From positions 13,611,991 through 13,675,990 of the forward strand of contig NC_133302.1 in the NCBI RefSeq assembly GCF_005239225.2: a stretch of 64,000 bases of DNA, written 5' to 3'. The notes below the pieces were generated by a model, which was not told the DNA's origin, ran no database searches, and worked only from the letters and a program-made list of their open reading frames with translations. Below, one piece after another: positions 25,456 to 37,372 of the stretch. Source of the stretch: Populus alba (taxonomy: Eukaryota; Streptophyta; Magnoliopsida; Malpighiales; Salicaceae). The position numbers and the translations under genes were made by a program. Position 1 is the first letter of the stretch; every line of letters begins with the position of its first letter.

Positions 25456-25479
25456 GGATTGGACAGGAGGAGGAGCACT

Positions 25480-26400
25480 TTATGTCAGAGGTGAAGAGCC
25501 AACTGAGACAGTATATGCTTTCTCTATTTTATTAGGTCGAGTAGGGCATTCTTTGATGATATGGCCATCTTTTTTGCAGTAGTTGCAGAATTTTCGAGGA
25601 TAATTTGTAGCATAATGGCCAAATCCCTTGCAATAAAAACACTGAATAGTGCTTATATCCCTGCCTCTTGGCTTACCTTATGCTGCATAGGCCACAAGAA
25701 TAGATGTAGATCATCATTATTCCATGGTGGTTTAAGTGAGAAGGCGTTGTTCTTCGCGAAGGAGGTCACTAAGGCATGTATCCAAGGAGGGAACAAATTC
25801 TCGGTTCATCAGGTTGGATCTGCTGCCTTCAAATTCAGGTCTCAGTTTCATTAGAAACTGATCCCGTTGAGTAGTTTCATGAATAGTTTGAACAGAGCTA
25901 AGACCTTCGGATGGTAAGCCAACATAAACTATATCAGTGTATTCAGTCCAAGGATTAGTAAATCTAGGGTAAAAATCAGAGATAGAAATACTATCCTGTT
26001 GAAGAGTGCTCAATTCATGTTCAAGCTGAAACCGACGAGCAGTGTTTTGTTGGTTGTAGATTTTCTTCAGGTAAGTCCACATCTGAGCTACATTTTGAGA
26101 GGGTCGAAGATTCAAGATGATGTTAGGCTCGACAGATCATAAGATCCAAGCCATAACTTGAACGTCCTTGACTTCCCACTTGGCATGCTGGTCTATGTCT
26201 TTGATTTTGTCAGGAGCTGGGTTACTTCCATCAACATGTCCCCATAGCTCCTTACCTTTGAAAAAAATCCTGAAATGAAACGCCCAAGCAGAGTAGTTCT
26301 TGCCATTGAAACGAATCAAAGAAATATCAGACTTATCTGAAGACATGAGGTCAAGAGAACTTTGATAAAGAATAACCGAGACTAAGAAACTTGATAGCAA
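25480..26400 (-). pseudogene. Copia gag with two zinc knuckles, broken
   Basis: The minus strand opens near 26,345 with SDISLIRFNGKNYSAWAFHF, the usual copia gag N-terminal motif, followed by WGHVDGSNPAPD. A stop/frame change near 26,130 is followed by the UBN2-like body MWTYLKKIYNQQNTARRFQL. Two CCHC knuckles lie near 25,560-25,640: CFYCKGFGHYATNYP, which has Tyr at the fourth ligand, and an intact CNYCKKDGHIIKEC. The region directly follows the primer-binding site and 5' LTR, as expected. Confidence 0.86.
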
Positions 26401-26419
26401 ATAATAATTTAGAGTTGTA

Positions 26420-26431
26420 GCTCTGATATCA
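26420..26431 (-). promoter_or_regulatory. Primer-binding site of the copia element
   Basis: The minus strand reads TGATATCAGAGC directly inside the 5' LTR. This is the initiator tRNA-Met complement TGGTATCAGAGC with one G-to-A change. Confidence 0.88.
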
Positions 26432-26685
26432 TGACAATTTAGAGTCTTTTGAATAAAATTATGTGTCTTCTCTTTGAGAATTGCCCATTATACAGGTAGA
26501 ATTTACAAGCTAAGAATGGAAATAATACAACAAGAAATAATACAGGTTGATACAGGAAACAATATAGGCTGATTTTCAGCCCTTAGAAATAGCTAACCTA
26601 CAACTAATATATCCCAATAAAGGAAAGAATAAATAGACAGAATTTGCTGGCATTAAATGTGTAGGTATATGTATTTCCTTTGACA
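26432..26685 (-). repeat. 5' LTR of the copia element
   Basis: 254 bp, starts TGACAATTTAGAGTC and ends CCTTTGACA. It is the partner of 16056-16299. CTGCT at 26686-26690 is the second copy of the target duplication. Confidence 0.92.
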
Positions 26686-27535
26686 CTGCTTTGTGCAGGA
26701 AGGGGCTGATGTTCATGACAAGCCATGCAATCTTACTATTTTGCTTTAGTATTCATAATTTTAAAAATATTATCTTAGTAGTAGGACTTATATTCCTATT
26801 TCATATTACTTATTTCTAAGATTATTTTAATATTAAATTAATATTTTTATAAACAGAGAAGCATTTGCCTATAACTCTTTGTGCTAGTCCCCAATATATA
26901 TATATATATTTTTATATGATTTATCTTTTAAGTTTTATATTATATGCTTTTAACTTATATTCTTCTTTTACTATTTTCTTTATTGCTTGCTTGGCTTAGA
27001 CGATGTTTGCAAATACGGTAGCGATTGTTTTTTAAAATACTTTTTGCTTGGAAAAAGTATCAAAATAATATATATTTTTTATTTTTTAATATTTATTTTC
27101 AATATCAGTATATCAAAACAATCTAAAAACATTAAAAAAAAATAATTTGAAGAAAAAAAAATCAAATTTTGATTAAAAGCAAATGAAACTCACTCCCAAA
27201 CACCTGCTTAATTACCTTAGTTTACCTACGTTTTGTCCTTTTTTATATAATTTATTAAGTTTTTGAATCTTAATTATCTTTATTTTTTAAATCTAATTAC
27301 TTTTTAATCCATGGAACTTGTATAAATTTATTCACCCATATTTTGATATGTGGGAGTTGGTCATGTAGGTGAGAGTTGAAACTATGTAAAGGATTAAAGG
27401 TCTTTAAGAATAGAAGATATGTCTTGTGTTATTTGTCTTCAAGTGAGAGATTAATGAGAATGTGAAAACAAATGACAATCACATACACAATGACTAAAAA
27501 ATAGGCTTGAAATTATGGAATGATTTCATGGCTGC
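26686..27535. other. AT-rich spacer with one MITE
   Basis: No gene is seen. The spacer joins the end of the copia element to the left breakpoint of the tandem duplication. The only recognisable structure is the MITE at 26999-27207. Confidence 0.6.
26999..27207 (-). mobile_element. ~210 bp Harbinger-type MITE (copy 1 of 3)
   Basis: Flanked by TTA on both sides (26996-26998 and 27208-27210). The right end, read on the minus strand, begins GCAGGTGTTTGGGAGTG. The core contains a match to the TGCTGATATCAAAAAT motif shared with the copies at 33837 and 62220, here in the opposite orientation. It is non-coding. Confidence 0.8.
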
Positions 27536-29109
27536 AAATTAGGGAATGATTTTGTGGTAATTTATGGGGAGAAATCATGGCTATTTTACCATTGATGTTG
27601 GAGTTGATACTGAAAATGGGGATGTTTATTGCCCATTTACATTGTAAAAAGGCACCATTTGTATGAGTAAAGAAGAGCCAATTGAGAGGAGAAACAGAGA
27701 TGTAAAGAGAGCCATTAAAGGGTAGTAGAAGTAGACAATATTAAAATCTTGCGTCCATTCTTTATAAAAAAGTAAACCAATCCAAACAATAGTTAGAAAC
27801 TATATATTTGAATGTATGATTTATAGTTTGTGATAATCTAATTTTGAAGAAGTTGATTAAATCTAAACAAAAAAAATATCATTTTTATATAATTTTCACT
27901 CAAACCCTAAAAGGTCTTAAATTATCTAACATGATTATTAGGACTCCCAAAAAAATAATTTAAATTATTGTTTTTGCTACGTCTAAGAGTTTTAGGAAAC
28001 CTAACAGTAGCTATTATTAGACCATTAAGATCATGATTGCATGTTTTAATTGTTATTGGAGTAAATTGTGAATTAATTTTATAAGAAAATTATTTTTTCC
28101 TTTTCTCTCATCTTTTTCTAAAAGAAAATCTCTCTCAATTATTGTTCTGGTTAAATCTAGGTGGAATCTATAGAAAAAATATTTTGGGTGGCTATTAAAG
28201 CCACCAACAACAATGTTAGTGTTGCTGGCGTGCTTGACTATATTGCATGCATAACTAGTCACCATTGTCTTGCCTAAGCAGTGCTAGGGTTTGTTAGTGC
28301 TGCCAGCTACCTTGCACGAGGTTGCTTCCTCGTGTTGGGGCATCATAACACGAGGGACTATTCTCACACCATGATGAAAAAAGGATAGCGAAAAGGATAC
28401 AACCAAGGTACTCAAAAGGATTTGTGAAGATTTGCAGTAGCTACCAAGGTTTTGACAACATAATTCCTTTTGCTGGCTAGATAGATTTAGTTTAGATATA
28501 TCTATAATCATCCAATGAGAATTGCATGCTAAGGGTGTATGTTTATATATAATTTTTATTATAATTTGTCAATTATACCATGTAAAGAGACCTGATTAAA
28601 ATAAAAAACATTCATCGTTAATATATCAAGTATATATTGAGAACCTGATTTGTTACCTTTTAATTTTATATGCATAAAACTAGAGTTTAATTTATGAATA
28701 ACTTGTTGAGCTACTCAAAGTTACTATTAACGAAATATATTTAATGCTAAAAAAAATTAGGTCCTACATAAGTAAACATATATGATTTAGATAAGTTACT
28801 TATGATCATATAATATAATATTAGAGGTAATAATTAGGTGAAACATATCTAATATATTTAGGTAAAGAGTTGTCACCTCACTAATTTAGAAGTCACATAG
28901 AGATGCGATTGATAAGTTATCTACCAAATTTAATTTATTTTAACTTGATGAGTTATATAAGGTCATATAAATTAAATGAGATCCTATTTCACAAGGAGAT
29001 CTAAGCAAGATCTCCCTAATTAATATAGTAAGGGCTATTAATTTGCAAGAAAATAATGGAAGACTAAATTATGATTAAACAACTTATCTAAATTTAGTTT
29101 TAAATATGT

Positions 29110-31930
29110 ATGTATAAAACTAATGCTCATTATCATTACATGAATAGGTTGATATATAAAAAATTAACAGGACCAAACTTCTCAGATTTGTACTGTAATA
29201 TGAGAATTGTCCTCAAGCAAGAAAGAATATTATATGTTCTTAAGAATCTGATTCCTCCTGCCATGATGAGGATATTGATGAAGAAGTTAGGAATGAGTAT
29301 CAATGTCATATTGATGATGATGAGCATGCTATATATGTGATGTTGGCCATAATGTCACCTGAACTTCAAAGATAACATGAAGATATGGATGTCCAAAAAT
29401 AATTATGCATCTCAAAGAGTTGTTTGATGCAACTAGTAGGACTGAGAGATATAAGACCTCTAAAAAATTATTCCATTGCAAGGTAATATAGGGTTCCTCT
29501 GTGAACACTCATGTTTTTAAAATGATTGACTATATTTAGAAATAAGGTTATTTGGGCTTTGTTATGAACTATGAATAAATGTTGACTTGGTTTTGCAGTC
29601 TTTACCTATTAATGTTTTTCTTTTGCAATTCATTATGAACTATCGCATGAATAAGTTGGATAATATGTTGCCATAACTATTTAATATGCTTGAAATTACC
29701 AAAGGGGCCCTTAAGAAGGAGAAAAGACTTTGTTCTCATAGTTTAGTCTTTTAAAAAGTCTAAAAAGAAGAACATGAAAAAACAATGTTCTGCCTTTAAA
29801 GCATAAAAGCATGCTGGGGGCATCAAGAAAGATAAGGACACTTGTTATCATATGGCGAGGTAAGCCAATGAAAGAGGAATTGCAAGGATTATCGTACAAC
29901 TATGAAGGATAAGAAACTTACTAAGGTTTCTATGCATATTTTTAAGAAATATCTTTATACTTCACATGGTAGTTTTTGAATATTAAATACTGTATATGAT
30001 TTTTACATTTGCAATTATATACAAGAACTAAGGAAAAATAAAAGATTGCATAAAGACAAAATGGACCTAAGAGTTAGCAATGGAGTAAGGGTTGCTGAAT
30101 TAGTTGTAGGAACTTATTATTTATCTTTGCTATGTGGGTTGATACTAGAACTTGATAATTATTATTTTGTTCCAGTACTTTCTAGAAACATTGTATCTAT
30201 TTCTTACTTAGTATTGAATGGATTTAAATTTATTGCCGAGGAAAAATTTTGTTCCTTTTATAATGATTATGTTTATTATAGATATGATATTTATATGAAT
30301 GGTTTGTATATACTTAATTTTAAAATACCCATGTTCAATATAAAACAACAAGAAATATAGATTAGATAATATAAATCATATTTATGACATTATAGACTAT
30401 ATAATATTAATAAAACAAGAATCACTAAATTACATAAAGAAATAAATTTTTGATCATTTTGATTATGAATTGTATAAAACTTGTGAAGCTTGTTTATTAG
30501 ATAAGATGACCAAAATATCATTTATTGAAAATAGTGAAAGGTCTAAAGAATTGTTAGGTGTAATGCATATAAATGTATTTAGACCAATGACAATACATGT
30601 TATAGGATATACATATTTCATCATATTTATTGATGACTATTCTAAATATAATTATGTGTATTTGATGAAACATAAGCCTAGATCATTTAAAATGTTCCAA
30701 GAATTTAGAAGTCAAGTTGAAAAACAAACTAGAAAAAAATATTAAAATACTTCAATCTAATCGAGGTGGTGAATAGTTAAGCCAAGATATTCAAGATCAT
30801 ACAAAAGAGAATGTGATTCCCTCATAATAAAAATCTCCTAGAACACTATAACATAATAGAGTTTATGGAAACAGAAATCACTCCTTATTTGATATGGTAC
30901 GGTCCGCGATGAGCTATGCAGACCTTCACATTTTTTTTGAGGCTATGTCCTATAAACTACTACTTACATTTTAAATAGGATTCCATTAAAATTTGTTGAT
31001 AAGACTTTACATGAGATATTAGATGATAGGAGATCAAACTTATCATACTTAAAAGATTTGGGGATGTGATGTTTATTCGAGGCGTAATATATTTGAAAAA
31101 CTAAGAGCCAAGTAAGATAAATGAAAGTTTATGGAATATAAAAAAAAACTATTGTATATTATTTTTATCATGCTATTAAATAAAAAAATAGTTGTCTTAA
31201 ATTATGGTACATTCTTGGAGAAAGAATTTGTTCTTGAAAAGAACAGTGAGAGAAAAATAGACCTTCAAGAAGTTCAAGAATCATAATTTGACATCCAAAT
31301 GAAACTTAAGCCCCAAGCTATAACATTGCATGTTCAACCTGAAGATCAAGAAATACAAGAACTCTATATATCTAGTAGGACACATTGTGCACCAAAGATA
31401 TATCGACTTCTTATGAAAGTTGGAAATGATAAGTTGCTTATACTTGATGACCCTACCAACTATATATAAACAATATCTAAATTGATTATAAGAAATAATA
31501 GAGGCCATGAAATTCAAAATTGATTCTATATACACCAACCAGGTCTTGATATTGATTGATCCACTTGAAAGGATATAACATATTAGATATAAGTGGGCCT
31601 TTAAGAAAGACTAATATAGATAGCAATGTATAAACATACAAAGCTAGATTAGTTGCTAATAGTTATAGACAAAGACAAAGGGGTTGAGTTTGATGAAACC
31701 TTTTCATCAATAGATATATTAAAATACATGAAGATTTTTGCTTGTTATAACTGTATACCATGATTATGTGATTTGAAAAATGGATGTCAGAACTGTATTT
31801 CTAAATGAAGACCTTTATAAAAAAAAATGTATATGACACAACTTGAAGGTCTTAAATCTAAGAAATTTGCCAACAAAGTATGTAAGTTTCAAAAATTTAT
31901 TTATAGACTTAAGCAAGCTACAAGGAGTTA
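29110..31930 (+). pseudogene. Heavily decayed Ty1-copia polyprotein (duplication copy 1)
   Basis: Plus-strand fragments in copia order. Gag begins near 29,155 (LTGPNFSDLYCNMRIVLKQE). A zinc-knuckle remnant lies near 29,840-29,880. Protease-side sequence MDLRVSNGVRVAELVVGTYY starts at 30,061. Integrase pieces follow: CEACLLDKMTK at 30,479, FIIFIDDYSKYNYVYLMKH at about 30,617, and a NRGGE remnant near 30,760. RT pieces from 31,590 (KWAFKKT-like, YKARLVA-like, MDVRT) end in an RLKQAT-like motif at about 31,920. RNase H is absent. Stops are frequent and the codons are biased to A/T, consistent with long-term cytosine-methylation decay. I found no LTRs for it. It is a different copia lineage from the minus-strand element at 16,056. 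Confidence 0.86.
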
Positions 31931-32465
31931 GAATATTAATTTTAATGAGAGAACTAAATAAATAACAATTAAAAAAAATAAGGACCATAGATGAGAGATG
32001 AAGAAATCAAAGGAGGATGAAATAAAATAAAAAATTCTAATTTTATAAAACATTTCAAATAAAAAATAGTAAAAAAAAAGGATCAAATTTGAAGGAAAAT
32101 AAATTGAAGGGTTTGTTTGAATATTTAAAATGTCACGCATGGAAATCGAGGTGCAGAGAGAAAAGAATAAAAAAGAAGAAAAGCCCACTAGCACCATACT
32201 AGATGTTATAACACAACACACGCCATCGTGAGAGGGAAATGATGTTGAGATGAATCCAACAATGTCAAGAAAGACCAATGTTTATCGTTGGAGGCCATTA
32301 CACATGCCACCTGAAAGTGGTAGAGTGCCTAACACATTTATGAATGCATCTGACATGACCAAAAGCTTGATGTTTTCTCCCAAGTGCAGGAGTGTCGAAG
32401 TAATAAATAACCCAGCAAGACCGGGGTCGAACCACAAAGAGGTTAATTGTATAAATTATAAATAA

Positions 32466-32534
32466 CAAGACAACAACAATAACAACAACAACAACAACAA
32501 TAACAACAATAACAATAACAATAACAATAATAAC

Positions 32535-32566
<32 letters not shown>

Positions 32567-32646
32567 GTATGTGGCGTTGTTACACCTGAGAATGATCTAA
32601 AAGATTGGGTCACAGGTTTCCAACCTATATACTGATTTATGAACAG

Positions 32647-32694
<48 letters not shown>

Positions 32695-32700
32695 GTATTA
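32466..32700 (+). repeat. AAC/AAT microsatellites and 90 bp direct repeat, first unit
   Basis: Runs of (AAC)n and (AAT)n at about 32,466-32,560 and 32,647-32,694 flank a unit at 32561-32650 that contains GGCGTTGTTACACCTGAGAA. A near-identical unit recurs at 32708-32795. An (AGT)n run follows at about 32,843-32,868. The pattern suggests a duplication of a ~147 bp segment that includes the microsatellite. Confidence 0.8.
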
Positions 32701-33836
32701 ATAGTAATACTCAGTACATGGCGTTGTTACACCTGAGAATGATCTAAAAGATCGGGTCACAGGTTTCCAGCCTATATACTGAGTTTATGAAAAGATCAAA
32801 GAGATCTATTATATAATATAAACAGAATGTAAATAATAATAATAGTAGTAGTAGTAGTAGTAGTAGTAATAAAAGAAGAAGACGATGAAGAAATTAATGA
32901 GAACTTTGAGATGAAAGATTAATGTGAGGATTAAACAACGATAAAAATAAATGTCAAGGTTAGAGGATCCACTAATGGTACTTCAAACAAGTATAGTATA
33001 AACTCTTATTACTCAATTGGAAACCACACATAAAGGAGGTTCCAATCATATTATAAATTGTTAACATGATTACATTAGTTATCTTATTCGAATAAAGTTA
33101 ATACTTGTAAATATTGGCAGGCATTCATGATTATAACTTATGTTAACAACAAATCAAGTTCCTTTCATAGCTCAGGTGTCGGTTATACCATACAGCATGG
33201 GCTATGAAAGTACCAAGTATTTGTTGTACCAAGTGTTATATAACATAAATCTAGATTAACCATTTAACAAGCAAAGTATTAAAAGTGAACAAGATAACAA
33301 GTATAAAACATGTTAGTATCCAACGTTAAGGTCCATGTTAAGTTTATATTATACTTATTCTTACACCATTAGTGTACCCTTTTCACCTTGACATAATTAA
33401 CTTAGCTAAATATAATGAAAGAAAGAAACATAAATGAACAAGATAAGAACATAAATGAGAAAGAAGTTAACTAAGTAAAGGAAAGGAAATGAAGTGCATA
33501 AACTTGATATTAATGAAAGCAAAACATAAGCAATACAAAGAAAGAAAGCAAGAGCATGATCTTGATCTGGAAACCAAGATGCCTCAATACATGGTAAGTG
33601 CCTCCTTTTATAGGCCAAAATTTGGAACTATTGATTTGTTGACTAATTGATGAGTGGGTGGCCACATCTTGACTTGGTGACAATTCTTATCTTCTTGTCT
33701 GAACAAGACATCATTGCTAACATCATAATTTTCCCAGAATCCTCAGGAATGTTCTAGGAAATTATCTCATCTTTCCAACAAAAAACAAATGAGGTCATTT
33801 GGACTTCTAGAACTCAAGATATGGGCTGAACACTAA

Positions 33837-34049
33837 GGGGTCGTTTGGTACTGCGGTCCAAACGGCTTTTTGCACAATTTCAATTTTTTTTTTTTTTTAC
33901 TAAAATTGAGTTCGGTTTGTACTTTCTAGATCGTTTTGATGTGCTGATATCAAAAATGATTTTTAAAAAATAAAAAAACATTATTGGCATACTTTTCGGC
34001 ACGAAAAGCTATTTGAAAAGCAACAGCTACCACACTCCCAAACACCCTC
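33837..34049 (+). mobile_element. ~210 bp Harbinger-type MITE (copy 2 of 3)
   Basis: Perfect TAA duplication at 33834-33836 and 34050-34052. Terminal inverted repeats are GGGGTCGTTTGG and GAGGGTGTTTGG. The interior is non-coding with the conserved core GATGTGCTGATATCAAAAAT. It sits inside the solo-LTR-like insertion and is therefore younger than that insertion. Confidence 0.88.
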
Positions 34050-35904
34050 TAAATAGTGTCTGGGCTGTAGGACAGTTTTGGACTTCTTCGTTGTTCCTTC
34101 AATTTGGACTTCAAAACGGCCTTTTTAAATCTTGGGCTCCTGATAAAAGTTGTAGGCCTTTGTCTTACCTTTCCATCCATATAAAATGGACCTAAATCCG
34201 AGATCTAGAGCTCTAGATATGATCCAATTACCGAGCAATGTTCCGGTTTGGACTGTACCAGCATCTCTTTTTTAAGTTTGGTCATCTCTTTGTCCTTTCA
34301 CTTTCAATACTTAAACTCACCATTCAATCCTTTTATTTATGTGATAGACCTGGATTTAAGATGAACATTTACCATAAATTAAGGTATCTTATAGTATCAA
34401 ACTTGTTATTATAAAACATGCTTTAGTTAAGGAGTTATTGATACTTCAAGTGCAAAATAATGATATAAAACCTTGATAAACATACACTTTTAAGTACTAA
34501 TCAGCATCAACCACTTTTTATTTTTTATTAATATTTATATTTATTAAAATACTAAATTGCTCTTAAGTCAACATGAATATAACAAAAAATCCAATGTCAA
34601 AAGATAAAATAGCCCTTGGATGACTTCCTATCACTTTTGATTTTTAAAGGTATTTGTATCATTTAATTGTTCTAACTAGAAGGGAAAGATGAAAATAACC
34701 CGAGATGATAATTTATTATTATTTTTTATTTTTAAGGGTATTTTAGTAATTTGATTATGTTAAAAAAGCAAAAAGATCGAGTTTTTCTCAGTAAATTGCA
34801 TAATGATTAATGGATCATAAAAAAAATTGAATTACTCCCAATACCAAGGTTATTGTGTTTTTAAAAGAGTAAAATGACAATGATATTGACTCCGTTTGGC
34901 AACGCGTTGTTGCCTGCGTTTCTTTAAAAACGCATTTATTAAGTGTTTGGTTGCAGGTTCTTTAAAAATAAAAAATCGTGGGTCCCACCATTTATATGCG
35001 GCAGGACCACGATTTTGGCGAAGCAAAAAAATCCTGCTTTTTGCACAAGTTTCAACCTGTGGTTGGAACTCTCTAGACGTCTTGTGGCTAATTACCAAAA
35101 CACACACAGATCTGTTCTCGTTCAATTCATTTCCCTTCCCATTTGCTCTTCTCCTTCTCATTTTTTCTTCCATCTGCATTCATTTCCCTTCCCATCAGCC
35201 CTAATTACACACCAACTCCACAGTAAAAACCATTACTGCTGCTAACCCAATAAACTAATGGCTCCGTCTCTCTCTGCACATTCAATTATAATCCATTTCT
35301 CTTTAACAAAAGGAAATGAAGAAGAACAACAACCCTTTGTACCAACCCCGAAACATATATATAGATCGCGTTTGATTCAAGCTCCAGAGGTCAAATTTAC
35401 ATCGGGTTAGTTCACTGCTCTGTTCTTAGTGAAATTTTAAGTTAATTATTGCTTATTTCAGTGAGATCTGTTTATCCCCTTTTGTTTAATTACTTTTAGT
35501 TCACTCTCGATAGTTTTATATACTAATTTTTCCTTTGTTTCTGAAGCATCAACACAAAAAGAAGACGTCGATCAACTTGTCTTCCTGCCTTCAACAACCC
35601 CACCACAGATATTAACACCTCATCTGCAATTTCCAACGGGTATTCTGCTTACTTCACTAGTCCTTTAAGATTTTTTAGATTTTTTTTTTGTTTATTGTAG
35701 TGAAATTGACCTGTTTATGCTCATTTTAATTCACTAGTATTTTACTTTCGACAGCCATTACTGCTAATTTTTCATTGTCTTTATTCCTTCAATTTATCTG
35801 CAGTTATATGTTTGTTTGGTGTGTTCTGCTGATTGTTACCAAATAATTGTAATTAGGGCACAATTAATTTCAGTTGCTACAGTAGACACATTCCTTACTT
35901 TCTT

Positions 35905-36214
35905 TGCTAAAATCGTTTTGTGTAATTCTGCATATTGCTAACAATAGTGTTATATATATATAATTATTTTAAATGTTTATTACATAAGTTATATATATTA
36001 TTTTTAATGTTATAAGTTATACATATAAGTTAAATGTTTACTATATATATATAATTATTTTAAATGTTTATTACATAAGTTATATATATTATTTTAAATA
36101 TTATAAGTTATATATATAAGTTAAATGTTTAGTATATATATATATAATTATTTTAACTGTTTATTATATAAGTTATATATAACATTTAAAATAATATATA
36201 TAAGTTATATAATA

Positions 36215-36293
<79 letters not shown>

Positions 36294-36912
36294 CGCTAAA
36301 ATCGTTTTGTGTAATTCTGCATATTGCTAACAATAGTGTTATATATATATATATATAATTATTTTAAATGTTTATTACATAAGTTATATATATTATTTTT
36401 AATGTTATAAGTTATACATATAAGTTAAATGTTTACTATATATATATAATTATTTTAAATGTTTATTACATAAGTTATATATATTATTTTTAATGTTATA
36501 AGTTATACGTATAAGTTAAATGTTTACTATATATATATAATTATTTTAAATGTTTATTACATAAGTTATATATATTATTTTAAATGTTATAAGTTATACG
36601 TATAAGTTAAATGTTTACTATATATATATAATTATTTTAAATGTTTATTACATAAGTTATATATATTATTTTAAATGTTATAAGTTATACGTATAAGTTA
36701 AATGTTTACTATATATATATATAATTATTTTAAATGTTTATTACATAAGTTATATATATTATTTTAAATGTTATAAGTTATACATATAAGTTAAATGTTT
36801 AGTATATATATATATATATAATTATTTTAACTGTTTATTATATAAGTTATATATAACATTTAAAATAATATATATAAGTTATATAATAAACATTTATATA
36901 TATATATATATA
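35905..36912 (+). repeat. AT-rich higher-order tandem array inside the Harbinger element
   Basis: A ~91-97 bp unit recurs, with AATTATTTTAAATGTTTATT starting at about 35961, 36052, 36357, 36448, 36539, 36630 and 36723. Variant last units (TTAACTG) lie near 36,146 and 36,820. The array consists of two larger blocks (35905-36292 and 36293-36912), each opening with GCTAAAATCGTTTTGTGTAA and each closing with an inverted copy of the unit's middle (ATAACATTTAAAATAATATA). The second block has more internal units. The first block ends in a (TA)n run at 36219-36292. Confidence 0.85.
36219..36292. repeat. (TA)37 microsatellite
   Basis: Uninterrupted TA repeat of about 74 bp at the junction of the two higher-order blocks. 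Such long TA runs are prone to length change and to cruciform formation. Confidence 0.9.
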
Positions 36913-37372
36913 AGTTAATAAATGTACATTAAATCATAGTTATATATATAGAACATCCCCTGCTAATTGATGACAAACTGTTATAGGATTATGGCACAAT
37001 GGCTAGGTATTTAGGTTCATGACAAACCTTCTGTTAAGTTCCTTAGTTTACACTACACAACATGTAATTTTTTTTGAACTAGTTCCTTAGTTTCTTTTTT
37101 CATCCCTTATTAGCATTAAAGCTTTATTAATCTATATTGAATTGTGTTTTGAATTCTATCTTGCATTGTCAACCATTCTGCTATATATAATTTATTTATT
37201 TATGTTTTCATTCCTTGTCAACATTCAACCTTTTTTATTTCTTGGTTGATCTTTTGCTGCACATGTAACTTCTTGTTCTATTACTATTGTATTAGAGATA
37301 ATTAGCATTCAATCTCTTGTTCATTTGGTTATTTGTTTGTTTATTTTTTCATTGCATTGTCAACCATAAGCA

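Larger units (their letters stand above)
16056..26685 (-). mobile_element. Ty1-copia LTR retrotransposon, interrupted by two later insertions
   Basis: The element lies on the minus strand and spans 10.6 kb. It has two similar LTRs, a primer-binding site next to the right LTR (its 5' LTR) and a polypurine tract next to the left one. A perfect 5 bp target duplication CTGCT occurs at 16051-16055 and 26686-26690. Removing the nested LTR element (17756-21186) and Harbinger-like element (21840-24350) leaves about 4.7 kb, a normal copia length. Gene order gag, protease, integrase, reverse transcriptase, RNase H on the minus strand is the copia order. All coding parts carry stops and frameshifts. The LTRs differ by an internal indel and scattered substitutions, so the insertion is not recent. 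Confidence 0.93.
32351..34503. mobile_element. Solo-LTR-like insertion with GCATC target duplication
   Basis: The 2153 bp insertion begins TGACATGACC and ends GTACTAATCA. GCATC is directly repeated at 32346-32350 and 34504-34508. The corresponding place in duplication copy 2 (near 47,291) has a single GCACC and no insertion. TG...CA ends with a 5 bp duplication, no coding sequence and no internal pair of LTRs fit a solo LTR left by recombination. It contains microsatellites, an internal direct repeat and a later MITE. An alternative is a non-autonomous element with LTRs too diverged for me to see. Confidence 0.72.

Noticed and set aside
32425..32445. tRNA-like GGGGTCGAACCAC sequence
   Set aside because: It resembles a T-arm but no cloverleaf can be built around it; it is part of the repetitive LTR-like element.
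34896..35245. Overlapping open frames at the left end of the Harbinger element
   Set aside because: They lie in the subterminal non-coding region, conflict with each other and match no family; the element's genes are accounted for at 37373 and 40304.
36125..36358. Open frame of isoleucine and tyrosine over the AT-rich array
   Set aside because: It is a translation of the (TA)n run and flanking tandem units, with no protein-like composition.
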